Of a stretch of 64,000 bases of DNA, positions 39,301 through 53,074 are shown in pieces. The notes beneath the pieces are model-generated. The model made no database searches and was not told the origin of the DNA. It was given only the letters and a program-made list of their open reading frames with translations. Source of the DNA: Lepas anatifera (Eukaryota > Arthropoda > Thecostraca > Lepadidae); NCBI GenBank assembly GCA_034440635.1, contig JAOTON010002108.1, positions 124,001 through 188,000 on the forward strand, in the 5' to 3' direction. Position 1 is the first letter of the stretch. The number at the start of each line of letters is the position of its first letter. The position numbers and the translations under genes were made by a program.

Positions 39301-42300
39301 CCCTAATGACCTCATCAAATTGTTAAAGTTTCAAACCGATCGGTTCGCTGATGTTCCTTGGGAGCCGCTTAAACTCGTGATTTTAGGTTTTGAGGTCGGG
39401 TCACTTGACCTTGAATAGCTCATTGACCTGACATGATCTTACCTTAAAGATTTGTTCAAATGTGTAAAATTGAGCAGGGATAAAGTACTGTGAGTTTCGT
39501 TGTTCTGCGTCTCTTAGTTTTTGCGTTATCTGGGGAAAACCAGGAGGGGGGCGAAATTCGCCCACCCCCGCAACGGCGCGCGTGTTAAATCAGACATTCC
39601 AACACTAGCCCTACAGCTTTGACTGGAAAGAAATGGGTTGAAAACCCACGCTGCCCCCTCACCCTTAAATTCGGGCATTCCACCGTCTGCCCGTCACGGC
39701 CTACGGCTCCCAGCTTTGTAAAGCCAGGGCTCTGGGTTATTTATCCAAGTCCAGGCAAAACAAAGCTGCATGCTGAATGGCTTGCACCCATTCCGGCTTC
39801 CATTGTTGCGGTGCGGTACGGTGCGGTGGTGGTGCGATCGACCATCAATGCTCACCTGGATAATGTGGTCGGTGCGATTGGTGATGTGCTGCCAGTCGAC
39901 GGTGTCCAGGAAGCAGAGCTGAGTGTTCTTCTCGAAGCGGACGGTGCCGCGCAGCACGCGACGCAGGCCGATCAGGCCCACACTGCTCAGCTGCAGGTTC
40001 TCGAACACGACCAGCGCGTACTCGTGGAACAGCCGGTGGCCGCGAACCACCGCCAGGTTCGGGAACATGTGCGTGAACGTCTTCAGACCAAACACTCTGC
40101 CGGCACAACGCTGCGGTGAGAACTCAGCTCTGCCTCTTCAAATTGAACCTCCCTTTACCCGTGCAAAGGTGGGTCACCCCTCCCCCCTCCCCATCGAGGT
40201 AGGGGAGAGGGTGGTAAGACGGGCATAGTTGTGTTTGAAACGGTGTGTCTCACTCGCTGTTTCTATGACGGTGATGAAATTTTGCTTTAAGCTTTCACAA
40301 ATATTTATTTGTCCCTGCGCTTAAACATGCTAGAATCCATGCATATTCCTAGGAGCAATAACGTTTACCGTAGAATGCTGCAAAAGCCCGTCTTACCCCA
40401 ACAGGTGGGGTAAGACGGGCTTTTGAAAATAGTTTACCATATGCCAGAAATGTTTGACAAAAACCTGACTATATTGAGCAAAAATGATTCTGAAACACTT
40501 TGCAATACATTGTTTCGATAAAATAGCCGACAGAAAATCATTTTGCTGAATTTCCAGTAAATTATAATTTTTCATTGAAATCTAACGATCAATAATTTAA
40601 AGTTCCTAAAACATTTTTCAGCACACTCTAAGACTAATTCCATTCAAGCATATAAAAGCAGCAGCGATACAAATTATAATTGTGAGGTGATATAGTATTT
40701 CACTCCGTGCCCGTCTTGCCCCACATCAATATGTTAGAAAATTTCATTCTTGGGATTACCTTGCAGAGGTAATATAAAACTCCTATCACTTAATGCATGT
40801 TAACGTTCTCCGGAAACATATTTTGCATATTTAAATATGTCCTTCCAAATAGGACCAAACACTGCCACAATGTTACAATCAAATCTACTAACAATGGTAA
40901 GGAGAACCACCCATTTTGTTTTTCCAAAATTTTGACAACACGACAAAGGTTAGGAGTTCGTGTTTTTGGCTCATGATAGGGCATCTCAAGATGCACTAAT
41001 GCAAGTAATGGGACATTTATACCATTGCTGGTTTGGTCCACATAGCTTGTGCCCGTCTTACCTACCATGCCCGTCTTACCACCCTCTCCCCTACATGTCA
41101 CACTCCACAGCGAGAGTAGTACTAGCAGGGACGTAGGAACGGGGGGGGGCAGGGGGAAGCTGTCCCCCAACTGTCATTGTTCTTAACCATTAACCCTATG
41201 GCGTTGACTGGAAAGAAATGACTTGCAAATTCCCGCTGCCCAGTGGCGGATCCAGGGGGGGCAAAAGGCAATTACCCCCAAACGGAAAAGCTCGGGGCAA
41301 AACTATTCTTTTGCCCTCCCAAAGCGATCGAACTCCTTTTTTCCCCGACTCCTTTTAAGTTTATAGGCAACACTTTGGTGCTTTAACTCTCAACTTCAAA
41401 CAGAACCAGTTAAGTTCAGTGAAAATATCGGGCCTTGGATAGGGAAAAAGGGTCTTGAGCTCATATTTTTCAGCCCGTGACGTTTTTTTTTACTTCCCGC
41501 CTCAAATACCCGTACCGGAAAGTCATATTTTAGTGCAATTTTGCGCTGCGCGACTGTTTTTTGCTTTTCGACTTTGGTTTGCCCCTCCCAAACCGACCGG
41601 CTAGATCCGCCACTGCCGCTGCCCCCCCCCAACTTTGAACACATAGTTCCAACGCTCCTGAGTACTAGTACAGTCACGGCATTTGAACTAACTAACCAGT
41701 CGTGTAGATCCTAGCGTAAACATCCGTCCTATACCTAGCCAGTCTCAAAAACTAAATTTTTGCGAATAAATATGGCTTCTCCAGCGTACTACTTTCAGAA
41801 CGAGCTACTGCCCGCATGCCCAGGCCTAAGGGCTGAGGCCGCAGCGGTGGCAACAGCGGTTCGGCGCCGCCGCGGCTGAATTCCGCCCCGTACGCACGCT
41901 TATCTCTCCACTAACCGCGGGCTTTTGAATACAAGGCATAGACACTGTTCTAGCACTCTCTACACAATACTGGCGTCTCAGAGCTGGGACCACACACTCG
42001 TAGAGCTTATGTCAGCTCTGACAACACATCTCACATGCACCATACGCCCCTTAGATATAGCCCGTCAGAAATGCGATCCAGGAAAGATGTTTTACCCTGT
42101 TAAAAATGCCCGAAATAATCGTGCAATAATTAAAAGTCATCCGCCAAAAACTGACAACTTTAAGGACTTCGATCGGTAGGGCCATGAATATAACGCGGTT
42201 ATGGACAAAGTGACTCACGGAGGTGATGCATCTGTTCAGCTAAGATCAGACCAAAACTGACCGATCTCAGACGAGTTTGAACGAAAAAGTTAGTTTCAGC

Positions 42301-42704
42301 ACATACGAAGGGCGTGCTGTAGGCGTGCTCCACCACATTTACGCCAACAATGTTTCATAAGCGCCGTGGTGTTTCATTCTGCTTTCAGAAGCATTTTACT
42401 ATGTCACACCAGATGCATCTGCCGGGTTTATCCGCTAAAGATAATCGGTCACGGAAATCGGATAGCGGGATATTTCCGATCTGCATTGGTCACAACAAAG
42501 TCCACGGATGCTTGATATACGGCAGCCGTTGCCCATCCCTCGGCTTTAAAGAGCGCCGGGTGCATCGCAGTACAAATAACCCGGGCATGACCTCATCAAT
42601 TGTGATCATCCGTTTTCTCAGGCGCACGACAACACAACAAACAGAGCCAGCACCTGAGTCACCGTTCAACATCCTCAGGCACACCCAGGACTGCGAAGGC
42701 GGTC

Positions 42705-42793
<89 letters not shown>

Positions 42794-45700
42794 TATATAT
42801 ATATATATATCATTGAATAGTTCAGGCAGTGGGAGAAAATAGCTGCCATTCCACGAGGCGGGTAGCTGGCCGGCGCGGCGCCAACCGCGGCCACCCTCGC
42901 CCACCCCCACCGACCATGGAAGCGGGCCGCAGCCGCCGGGTCCCCGCCAGAACAGGGCGCTACCCGCGCCACTGCCACCACTCAATTAAACACGGAGGAA
43001 AATACACGGCAGCGCGACTGACATAAATTCCCCGGGACGCGAACGTTTGTACTTCCGGCGTGACATACTTGACTGCTGCACAGGTCTGGTGTGACATACT
43101 TGACTGCCGCACAGGTCTGGTGTGACATACTTGACTGCTGCACAGGTCTGGTGTGACATACTTGACTGCTGCACAGGTCTGGTGTGACATACTTGACTGC
43201 CGCACAGGTCTGGTGTGACATACTTGACTGCTGCACAGGTCTGGTGTGACATACTTGACTGCTGCACAGGTCTGGTGTGACATACTTGACTGCTGCACAG
43301 GTCTGGTGTGACATACTTGACTGCTGCACAGGTCTGGTGTGACATACTTGACTGCCACACAGGTCTGGTGTAACATACTTGACTGCTGCACAGGTCTGGT
43401 GTGACATACTTGACTGCTGCACAGGTCTGGTGTGACATACTTGACTGCTGCACAGGTCTGGTGTGACATACTTGACTGCTGCACAGGTCTGGTGTGACAT
43501 ACTTGACTGCCGCACAGGCCTGGTGTGACATACTTGACTGCTGCACAGGTCTGGTGTGACATACTTGACTGCCACACAAGTCTGGTGTGACATACTTGAT
43601 TGCCACACAGGTCCGGTGTGACATACTTGACTGCTGCACAGGTCTGGTGTGACATACTTGACTGCTGCACAGGTCTGGTGTGACATACTTGACTGCCACA
43701 CAGGTCTGGTGTGACATACTTGACTGCTGCACAGGTCTGGTGTGACATACTTGACTGCCGCACAGGTCTGGTGTGACATACTTGATTGCTGCACAGGTCT
43801 GGTGTGACATACTTGACTGCCACACAGGTCCGGTGTGACATACTTGACTGCTGCACAGGTCTGGTGTGACATACTTGACTGCTGCACAGGTCTGGTGTGA
43901 CATACTTGACTGCTGCACAGGTCTGGTGTGACATACTTGACTGCCACACAGGTCTGGTGTGACATACTTGACTGCTGCACAGGTCTGGTGTGACATACTT
44001 GACTGCTGCACAGGTCTGGTGTGACATACTTGACTGCTGCACAGGTCTGGTGTGACATACTTGACTGCCGCACAGGTCCGGTGTGACATACTTGACTGCT
44101 GCACAGGTCTGGTGTGACATACTTGACTGCTGCACAGGTCTGGTGTGACATACTTGACTGCCGCACGGGTCTGGTGTGACATACTTGACTGCCGCACAGG
44201 TCTGGTGTGACATACTTGACTGCTGCACAGGTCTGGTGTGACATACTTGACTGCCACACAGGTCCGGTGTGACATACTTGACTGCTGCACAGGTCTGGTG
44301 TGACATACTTGACTGCTGCACAGGTCTGGTGTGACATACTTGACTGCTGCACAGGTCTGGTGTGACATACTTGACTGCTGCACAGGTCTGGTGTGACATA
44401 CTTGATTGCCACACAGGTCCGGTGTGACATACTTGACTGCTGCACAGGTCTGGTGTGACATACTTGACTGCCGCACAGGTCTGGTGTGACATACTTGACT
44501 GCTGCACAGGTCTGGTGTGACATACTTGACTGCTGCACAGGTCTGGTGTCACTGTTGAGGTGGCACAGGGGAGGGGGGCTGCGAGGCACAATTTGAGGTG
44601 GCACAGGAATGGCGTCACTCTGGACGAAAGGTAATTACTACTACTGGATGCTGGTGTTATTTTCATCACGCATAGTGGTAGGGAAAAGCACAATGCTCGT
44701 CATTTGCTTGCAAAGAAAAAAAAACAGCTGACACGAAACGACAGCAGCACGAAAAATTGTCAGAAAGTGAGGGGCAATCAATCTTCCACCTAGGTATTGC
44801 TGACATAAAATTTTCCCCCTAGAAACAAAAACCGGGCGGATTTTGAATCATCGTTGCCTCTGGGGGCGTCCATACAATACGTAACGCAAGAGGGGGTGGG
44901 GGCGTTAGCCACAACGTTATAAAGCGTTACAGGTCGGCGACAAAGAGCAGCAGCTCTAGAGGCGGGCAACGGTGCCATGCAAAGAATACCTTACAAAAAG
45001 TCGTTAACTAACTGTCAAAAAGTAACGTGGGGAGGTACAAAAAACATTCGTTTCGTAATTTATGGACAGCCCTGCCAAAAACGCCAGTTAGAAAACTTCC
45101 AGAATATTTTCTAATTTGGCTGAAATCAGGAAATTTCTTCGTTGAAAAGTGGAAGGTGTTTTCCATCGCCTATGTTTAATCCAAAGGTTTCCAGCCCTCA
45201 CGCCGAATGCCCATTCTCAACAATCAGAGGCTTAAGCATTAAGTCCGACCTTAAAATAAATGTCTAATGATTTTGGGAAATAAAGGGCTAATTGTTAACC
45301 AATGTCGAACCAATAATTGCCGGTCTACACACCTTCTCTGAAATAATATATGTTATTTGCAATATAAGCAAATGATGGTGCTTGATTTTATACCATTAAA
45401 AGAAAAATATGACCTCTATTGCTTAAGCCTAAAATGGCAGCGCCGCCCGAAAACCCGGACCTGGGAAAAAATAAAAGCAACCGGCTTTTTATAAAAAATG
45501 TGGTCTTAGCATTACATCTACGAACCCAATAAATCTACATTTCCAGCAAAGTCTTTACCATTTGATGCGTATTCAGGTATCGGGAAGTACCTCCGGCATC
45601 GCCCCGGAAAGTTTACCAGAAGGACGGACACCGGACTGTGGTGATGGGGGAGGGGGAGGCGAGGTTGGAGCATATTGGCTGTCTGTAAAATGCTGCCGAT

Positions 45701-47074
45701 ACATTTCATAAAAAATAAACTAAGATCATTCACGTAGTTTCACGCAGGTGATAGGGAAAAATGCAAAAACCTAAGTCCTCATAATTTTGGAGGGACTACC
45801 CTTCATTGGCTAGTTCGAAGGTACGCATTCCCCGATTTCGACACCAATGGTACGCCCTCAACAACAATCTCAATTTCTGACAATATCCACCTATGCTGGA
45901 GGTAGAGGGTGTCATAAATATGAAGCATGAAATCAGCAAGGACCGTAGGTATTGAGGCTTGGTCTAATATTCATGGTTCAAACACACAGGCCATGATTGC
46001 CTCCAAAAAATGGCCTTATGACCCAAAATATGGGTTATTACCACCATTTAAGAACACCTGGTTTAAACAACGACTTGTTGGCAATGGGATATCAAAGTCA
46101 AGCTGTCTCGTCACAAGATCCCAGGCCCTGAAAGAACATAAAAATAGCTTTCCACTGAGGGAGCACTTCCAACGGTGTTGTGGATGTCCAGGGGCTACCG
46201 GAGCCGCCGATGCACCCTCTTATAACGGGTTTTCGCTTCAGATATATAACTGTGGGGCCTGGATACATCCGGGGGCATAGCGGCACGGGCTTTTGGGGAT
46301 ACAAACCAAATTTTGCATTTCCTGGTCTTTCGCAAGCCCCTTGAAACGACGCTGGCGCACCCTGCAACCTCGCTAAACTCATTAGATAGCGAGTATCGGG
46401 TCCCCCGGACCGAGATTCGGGCCGCTTACCACGTCAAAATGTTACCCCCTCTCTTGTTTTGCATCCCCAATTCAAATGACAAAATTACAGCTCTTGATAC
46501 GTCTGTAAATCCACCCCACCGCGCACTTGCGCCGGGGGAGGGAGGAGGGGCGAGGGTGAAGGGCTGCAGTCGGCGGCTGGACGACCCGACCAGCAGCGCC
46601 ACGCCGCGGAGGCACCCATGACGCTGCGTCCCACTGCTGCTCTGACATCGACCGGGCGGCGACCTACGCAGCGGCACCGGTCCGCAACCCGCCGGGGGCC
46701 CCCGGCTGCACTGCCGCCGCTGGCGCTGGGGGCGCCCAGGCTCCGCCCGTCTGACAAGTCGGGGTGACGTCAGCCTCAGCTGCCGGTCTCACGCACAACC
46801 GCCGCCCGCGAAGGAGCCTGCCCTGGGCTGGGGAGGCCCACCCGACCGGCCAGGTTATCGGCCGCACCTCTGCCGACCCTGAGTAACTGGGGAGGGGGTC
46901 CGCAGCGCGCCGTGTACTGTTGACGCGCGTGACGGGGATGTTTCAGAGGCCAGAGCTGGCGGCCTGCCGGCGGCGCGCGCCACACCCGACCCCGCGGTGC
47001 GCACCAAGAGGCAGCCGCCCGGGGGACGTCCAAAAACTCTCCTCAGAATCAAATAGTCATTTCGAAAACAGCGC

Positions 47075-47107
<33 letters not shown>

Positions 47108-50100
47108 CAACCCAAAAGCCAGTTGCCTGTTTAGCTCGGCAGTCGCCAGTCTTTAGCAATGCTTTAGCCTTGAAACCGGCATTTCATCCGTGCAGAATTA
47201 TGCAACCCGTCAGTACTGGCGCGAAGCAAAACACGTTCTGCCAACGTCTGCAGGGGAGCTGGTCGGCGCCGTCGATGAGTCACACCGTGGGAACGATCTC
47301 CACCCCGGCCGGCGCTACCCAGCAATCAGATCAACATTGGCGCGGCCCCACGCCTCCGACATCCGGCCATGTCCGCCGCAGGAGGTGGCCCCGCGCCGCA
47401 CTGGGCCACGCCAGCTGGCTCAGTCGCTGCCGCAGACGAAACGCCGCCCGCAGCCACCACTCAGCTCCAGTTCGCAGGCTGTTTCAACGAGCCTCGTGTT
47501 GTAATTCAATCAAATGCCGACCCTCCCCCTAGGTTCGCGCAGCCACCCCCTGTGGATGCCGGGCGACCTAAATAAGCAACTGCGCACTAAAGGAGCCTCA
47601 AAAAGCGCGGGTACCAAGGCTGGGTACCCCCGAACCAGCGGGTACCCCCGCACCAGCGGGTACCCGCCCGCAGGTTTCTCACATAAAAAACGGTGATGCG
47701 CACCGTCACTGTACCCGGTATATTACTTAACTGCTTTCTCTTGCTACCTCTGACAAAACTTTAGGCCCAGGTCATACCGGGTCAGGTCACTAGCCAAGGT
47801 CAAGTGACCTACCTAAAATAATATTTAGATGTGCTGCAGCAAGGGCAAACATAATCAAGTGATCTGAGCGTTCACATCACATAATCAAGTCTTCGAGTAC
47901 AAAAACCTTGAGGTAACGGGATTTCTCAAATCGATGATATGAGGTCAGGCCAGGGTCATGACCTCTCCATTGCAAATACATGAGCAAATCGGCTTAAAAT
48001 CGATAACTTCCCAGGCAATTGTGATTGAACGTTTATTTTGGCATCATCGTGTTTAACTTGCCATTGCAGTTCGCGTGCTATACATCTTAACCTATGCTGT
48101 CCTTGACCTGATCTCACATCAGGGTAATTCTATAATTTGATTTGAAAAGGGTATACGTCCTTCGGTCGGGCTTGTCGAGAGGATTCCAAAGACGCTTACA
48201 TATTTTCTATAGCTCTGTTGTGTCGGCCGTTATGACTCAAAACGCAAGTTTAAAAATGCAATTCTAAAGGAACAAGCTCAGACCTCAGACGTGGCCAGTG
48301 AAAACCATTGGACATCTAGCATTCGGTGGAGATCAATACGGGATATTCAACACCTTCTTCTACTTCTCACTACAAGCTTGGTTGCTGATATCTTGGGGGC
48401 GGGCTGGGCACCCCCCCCCCCCCCACCTACCGGAGAAGGAACCGCGGACCCCCGACCGGTGCGAGTTACAATTGAGTTAAGATGGTAGAACTGGCGGAGG
48501 CACCCTGTTTTCTGCCGCCTACCATCGTTTTCCGCCCGTCCCAAGGAGACTGCAGGCTTTCGTTCGTCTATTCGGCCGCCCCCATGGGGCCGTCGTTAAA
48601 TTACATAGGGGAAGAGGGTCATTATGAGCCCTTTACGCAAAATTGTCTGCCAAAAATAATTCAGATGGATTTAACACTGCTGTCGCTTGGAACGTGTGCT
48701 ATGATACATTTGGTTTCTGCATCAATACCCGCCTTGATATACCAGAAATTCAGCCCGAGTAGCTGTGCTTTTGCTGCTGGGCAAACAAGGATTCGTGCGT
48801 GTTCTTGATCACTCATTTGGGGAAGAGCACGGGTAGTACAGGCAGAGGTGAAGAGAGGCTCAGTGGAGGGTGAAATAAAGTCGTATGGTTGCCCATGAGA
48901 GTGCTATCGATGGAAAAGGTCTACGAGGTTGATGATATTTGCTATTAATACCCGGGTATAGATCAGCCTAAAACAATATTGTATTCTTCGCCTTGTTGAC
49001 GTTTCAGATCTGAAAATTGGTAAAATAGTCTTATTCTTTCTATGGTTTTTCTGCTTAACATAAAAGCAAATTCAAGAGGATACGTGGCTTAGTGTATAGC
49101 GTTCCTGACCTTTGCGTCACGGGTCCCGGGCTCATGTCTCGGCAGAGCAGCCGAATAAGATGACCTGATCCCCCAAATCCCTGCAACAGGATGAGAGTTG
49201 GCGACGCCGTATAACCTTGGCTGCTGCTGCGTCGTTATACACCAATAATTATTTCAAGTAAATGAATGAGCTGAATTCACCTCCATAGCACAAGGCATAT
49301 AAGCAGTAAATCCAGAGATTTTACCACTGACTTCCATCCCATCGGGAGTCCTCAGCCTCTGTCTAAAGAGTGGGGTAGACAGAGATGATATATGGAAACG
49401 CTTTTTGCAGTGCATTCCCCATTCTGATATGTCAGAAGTAACAGGATTAATCGCAATCTCAATTAAATAATGGATTTAGAAAAATCGTTGGTGTCAAGTG
49501 GGCATTGAAGGTTTGCTCAGGCACTGAGGATGCATCCTTACAAAGACTAGTTTTCTGGGAAATCTTAAACTACACTTTATAGTATAAGTGTGGGAAACAA
49601 GCGTGAAATTCAACCCATACTGGGCTCCCAGCTCAAGTAAGGCCCGGTATCGGGACCCCCAGCCTGGGTGCCCCCGACGGTCGTCGGACCCCTCGGCCAA
49701 ATCCACGGCACTGAATGTACATACCTGCATCCTAAAAAGAAGAAAAAGTTATCCCCTTGTTCTAAAGAAGAGACTGAAACTAAAAACATTCGGACACTAC
49801 TTGTTTTCTATGAATATTTTGAAGTAGCTAAATAAATTCATAGGTTTCTCAAACATAATTAGCCCGAACCGAGCATACATACATACATACATACATACAT
49901 ACATACATACATACATACATACATGCATGCATGCATACATACATGGCCCGAGCACACATACACCGAGCATACATACATACATGTACCGAGCAGCGGTAAG
50001 ATATCACACGACAGTTGAATGATGGGTTTCTTCCCCAACACTACATTCACTTAGATTAACAATCAGAGCAGCGAGGAAGCTCCTCACCGGTATCTGGAAT

Positions 50101-53001
50101 CCTAACTGAGCTGCGCAATACTATGATGAGACAACGGCGGTCAACCAAATTTGCTTACAGAGAATGTGGCACCTTTATAACGTGATTTTAACTGAGATAG
50201 CCAAGTTGTAAAGCATGCCGGAAAACCTGGTACTCGCCGTATCATTTGTCTTGGAACTCAAAATTTCCGTAAAGAAATGCTAAAACATACCTGAAATATA
50301 CCTAAGTTGTCGTCACGGTCATAGTTGTGAGCTGTAGGCGTGACGTAATACTGACGTCACGGTGAGTAGTCAGCCTATTGAATATGGTAGTAGTTGCCAG
50401 ATCATGACATCATGCACAGGCAGAGGTTTATTTCTTACCATAGAAGATAATTTTAAATATGGAAATATTGAGCTTATTGTAAATTTTTCAAAATAATCAC
50501 TGACATTCTCATAATTTTCGCTAAAAATACCTACAACCCGGGATTCAACCAAGGTGCCACATTCCCTTTTACAAGTAGGAAGTCTACTTCCAACAGGACA
50601 ACAAAAACAGTATCGACAGCATTCATAACAGCCAATTTGGGAACTTTCTGATCTTCTTCATAAGTGTAATTGAATCATAAATCCCAGCTTGCATCTGAAA
50701 ACCCTATTCTGTCGAACCTTATCTAAGGTACAAATACAATTTTGCGACACAAGTTAACAGATAATTGAACTTCAATGGGATACTTGTCCTGCTAGGGGGA
50801 CGGGGCCAATTCGACCACCTTCAGTTTTTCAAACAGCAGCAGTTACATGGTAGGGTGCGCCGCCTTACTGCCAATACTGCGTTAGATGCGAGAACCAAGT
50901 TAATTTTCAAACATTTTGTACAGCACACCATAAGCTGAGTCGTATCAGGGCATGAACATATGAAGTCATTCTCAGAGGCTTACACCTCGTCGAAATTAAA
51001 AGTTCCACTTTATCATATCTGTTTATTTTTCCTTTTTCCAAAACAATCCTTTCCAGGCACCGTTCCCAGCGCCGGCAATATCAAAGTGCTCAGACAAGGC
51101 AGAAGTTGGTCTCGGCACTGGCACCGGTACAAAAATACGATTTTAAAGGCATGCAGCTAACACAGCTCAATATAACATTTTGAGGGCTGAAAGATCAACC
51201 ACGTAATTGAGAGGGAAATGTAGGACTTCTACAGCCATATAATGCTGAGGAACAAGGGGAAACCCATGAATTATTTCAAATATTAATCGGAACATTCTTA
51301 TAATTCGGAGTCGGTGCGTTTCAGACCATTTTCGACGTGCTCCTCGGCTGTTGTAAAATATTATGAAGCTAAAATTTTAGCTAATGTGGTTGGGAACATC
51401 AGCACACTGAACAGTATCCTCCGATGTTCTGTGTGCTCGGTTAAGGCCCGGAACAAACCCAGCTGTTTCCCGAAGTCCCGGAACAGGGTAACCGGGTCCC
51501 AATAAGTCCTGAAATGAACCCATTTGATCTCGGTGAGTCCCGGAGCGGACCAAGTTGGCCCCGGTAAGTCCCAGAAGGAGCCCAGTTGGTCCCGGAACAC
51601 ACCCAGTTGGTCCCGGTAAGTCCCGTAAATGACCAAGTTAGTCCCGGCAAGTCTTGGAACGGACTCAGTTATTCACAGTAAGTCCCGGCCAGAAGTCCGG
51701 GTAAGTCCAACATCTATTGAGGTTGAGGAAGAAGTGGATTCATGCCAACGGCTACGTTTAAAAACTTGAAACCGATATTTTGTGACAAACCCATTACTTG
51801 GTCAGCGGCTGCAAAGAAGTAGGCTCTCGGCGTGCTCATGATTGCCCATGATTGCTCATCCTCTGCCTCTGAGTGTAACGGCCGGCGGCCATGCGTGAAA
51901 GAACGTAGGAGACTCCATGGGCCGGGAGGCCTGGCGGCTTCGTTGCCCGTCGTGAGATCTGATAGCATCGATCAACGTGGGTTCAATCCCCACAGCGGGA
52001 AACCGCCTTCCGTGTCCGATCTGACCCGGTGAAGAGGATCCGTAAACACCCACGCCACTACTCCCTGTAATTAGTCAAGTGTGCCTGTCGGGAATGGCCC
52101 TAATAAAAGGTAGCAGCCCCCAGTGCTGCGGGGAGACAACTGGGGCTGCATTGGGATTATCAGCATCCGGTACAGCCCCTCAACACTGCGCTTCTTCAAC
52201 TTTGCCAACTGTTAAAGCAAGAATTGAACCATTCTTAAATATAAGAAATAGGTAATTAGTTTTTAAGCGTGGCTATTGATTTAACCACCTCCACCTCTCC
52301 CTCAAACCCTGCGAAAACAAAAACTAGCTGGAACCAAACAACTCCACAGAGTACCATAAAAAGGACAAGCATGACGGCCCACGCCCCACACGCACGGCAG
52401 ACGTAAAGGCAACCGCTACACATACAGCATGAAGTCGCACCTCAACGGCAGCGTTGAAACTCCTCTGCACTTGAAGGGGTGTGTCAATGAATTCTCATGA
52501 GGCGTGGGTTCTGTCATTAGTGTTCTCAGGACTGTGAGCTTGAACTTGATATGCAACATCCCATATTTAAGAGCACCCAGAAGGATTCTGAATCACTGGT
52601 CAAAGCTAAAAACTACACAAATTAAAACTGCGACAAAAGTAATCGACAAACATATTAAGACATAGTTCTTTAATTAGCTAGTTTCCGGCCTTTGGACGAT
52701 GCATATTTTTCAATTTGGGTCGACAAAGTTGTTCTGGTGTTGAGAATGATGCAAAAAGCACGGATAACCAGCTGCGCGAGGTATTATGCAGGGGACTGTC
52801 AGTTGGCAGCAGATACTTACACGGGAATAGATAGAAGCATTGGCGGATACAAGGGAGCTGGGGGGGGGGGCTCAAGACACCCTCAAAATGTCCGAGCGCC
52901 TACAGTTAATACATAATAGGAGGTTGATCCGAGGCAATGGCGGGGGATGCCCCTCCCCCTAGACCCACCCCCAATAAAGCTGTGGATCAGCCACTGGGAT
53001 G

Positions 53002-53074
<73 letters not shown>

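Noticed and set aside
42960..44693. 577-codon minus-strand protein
   Set aside because: Generated by the 31-bp repeat; all three frames are equally open, which argues against selection on one.
52839..52999. hAT-like MITE (CATTGGCGGATACAAG ... GATCAGCCACTG)
   Set aside because: The ends resemble each other, but the flanking 8 bases (GATAGAAG and GGATGTAT) do not match.
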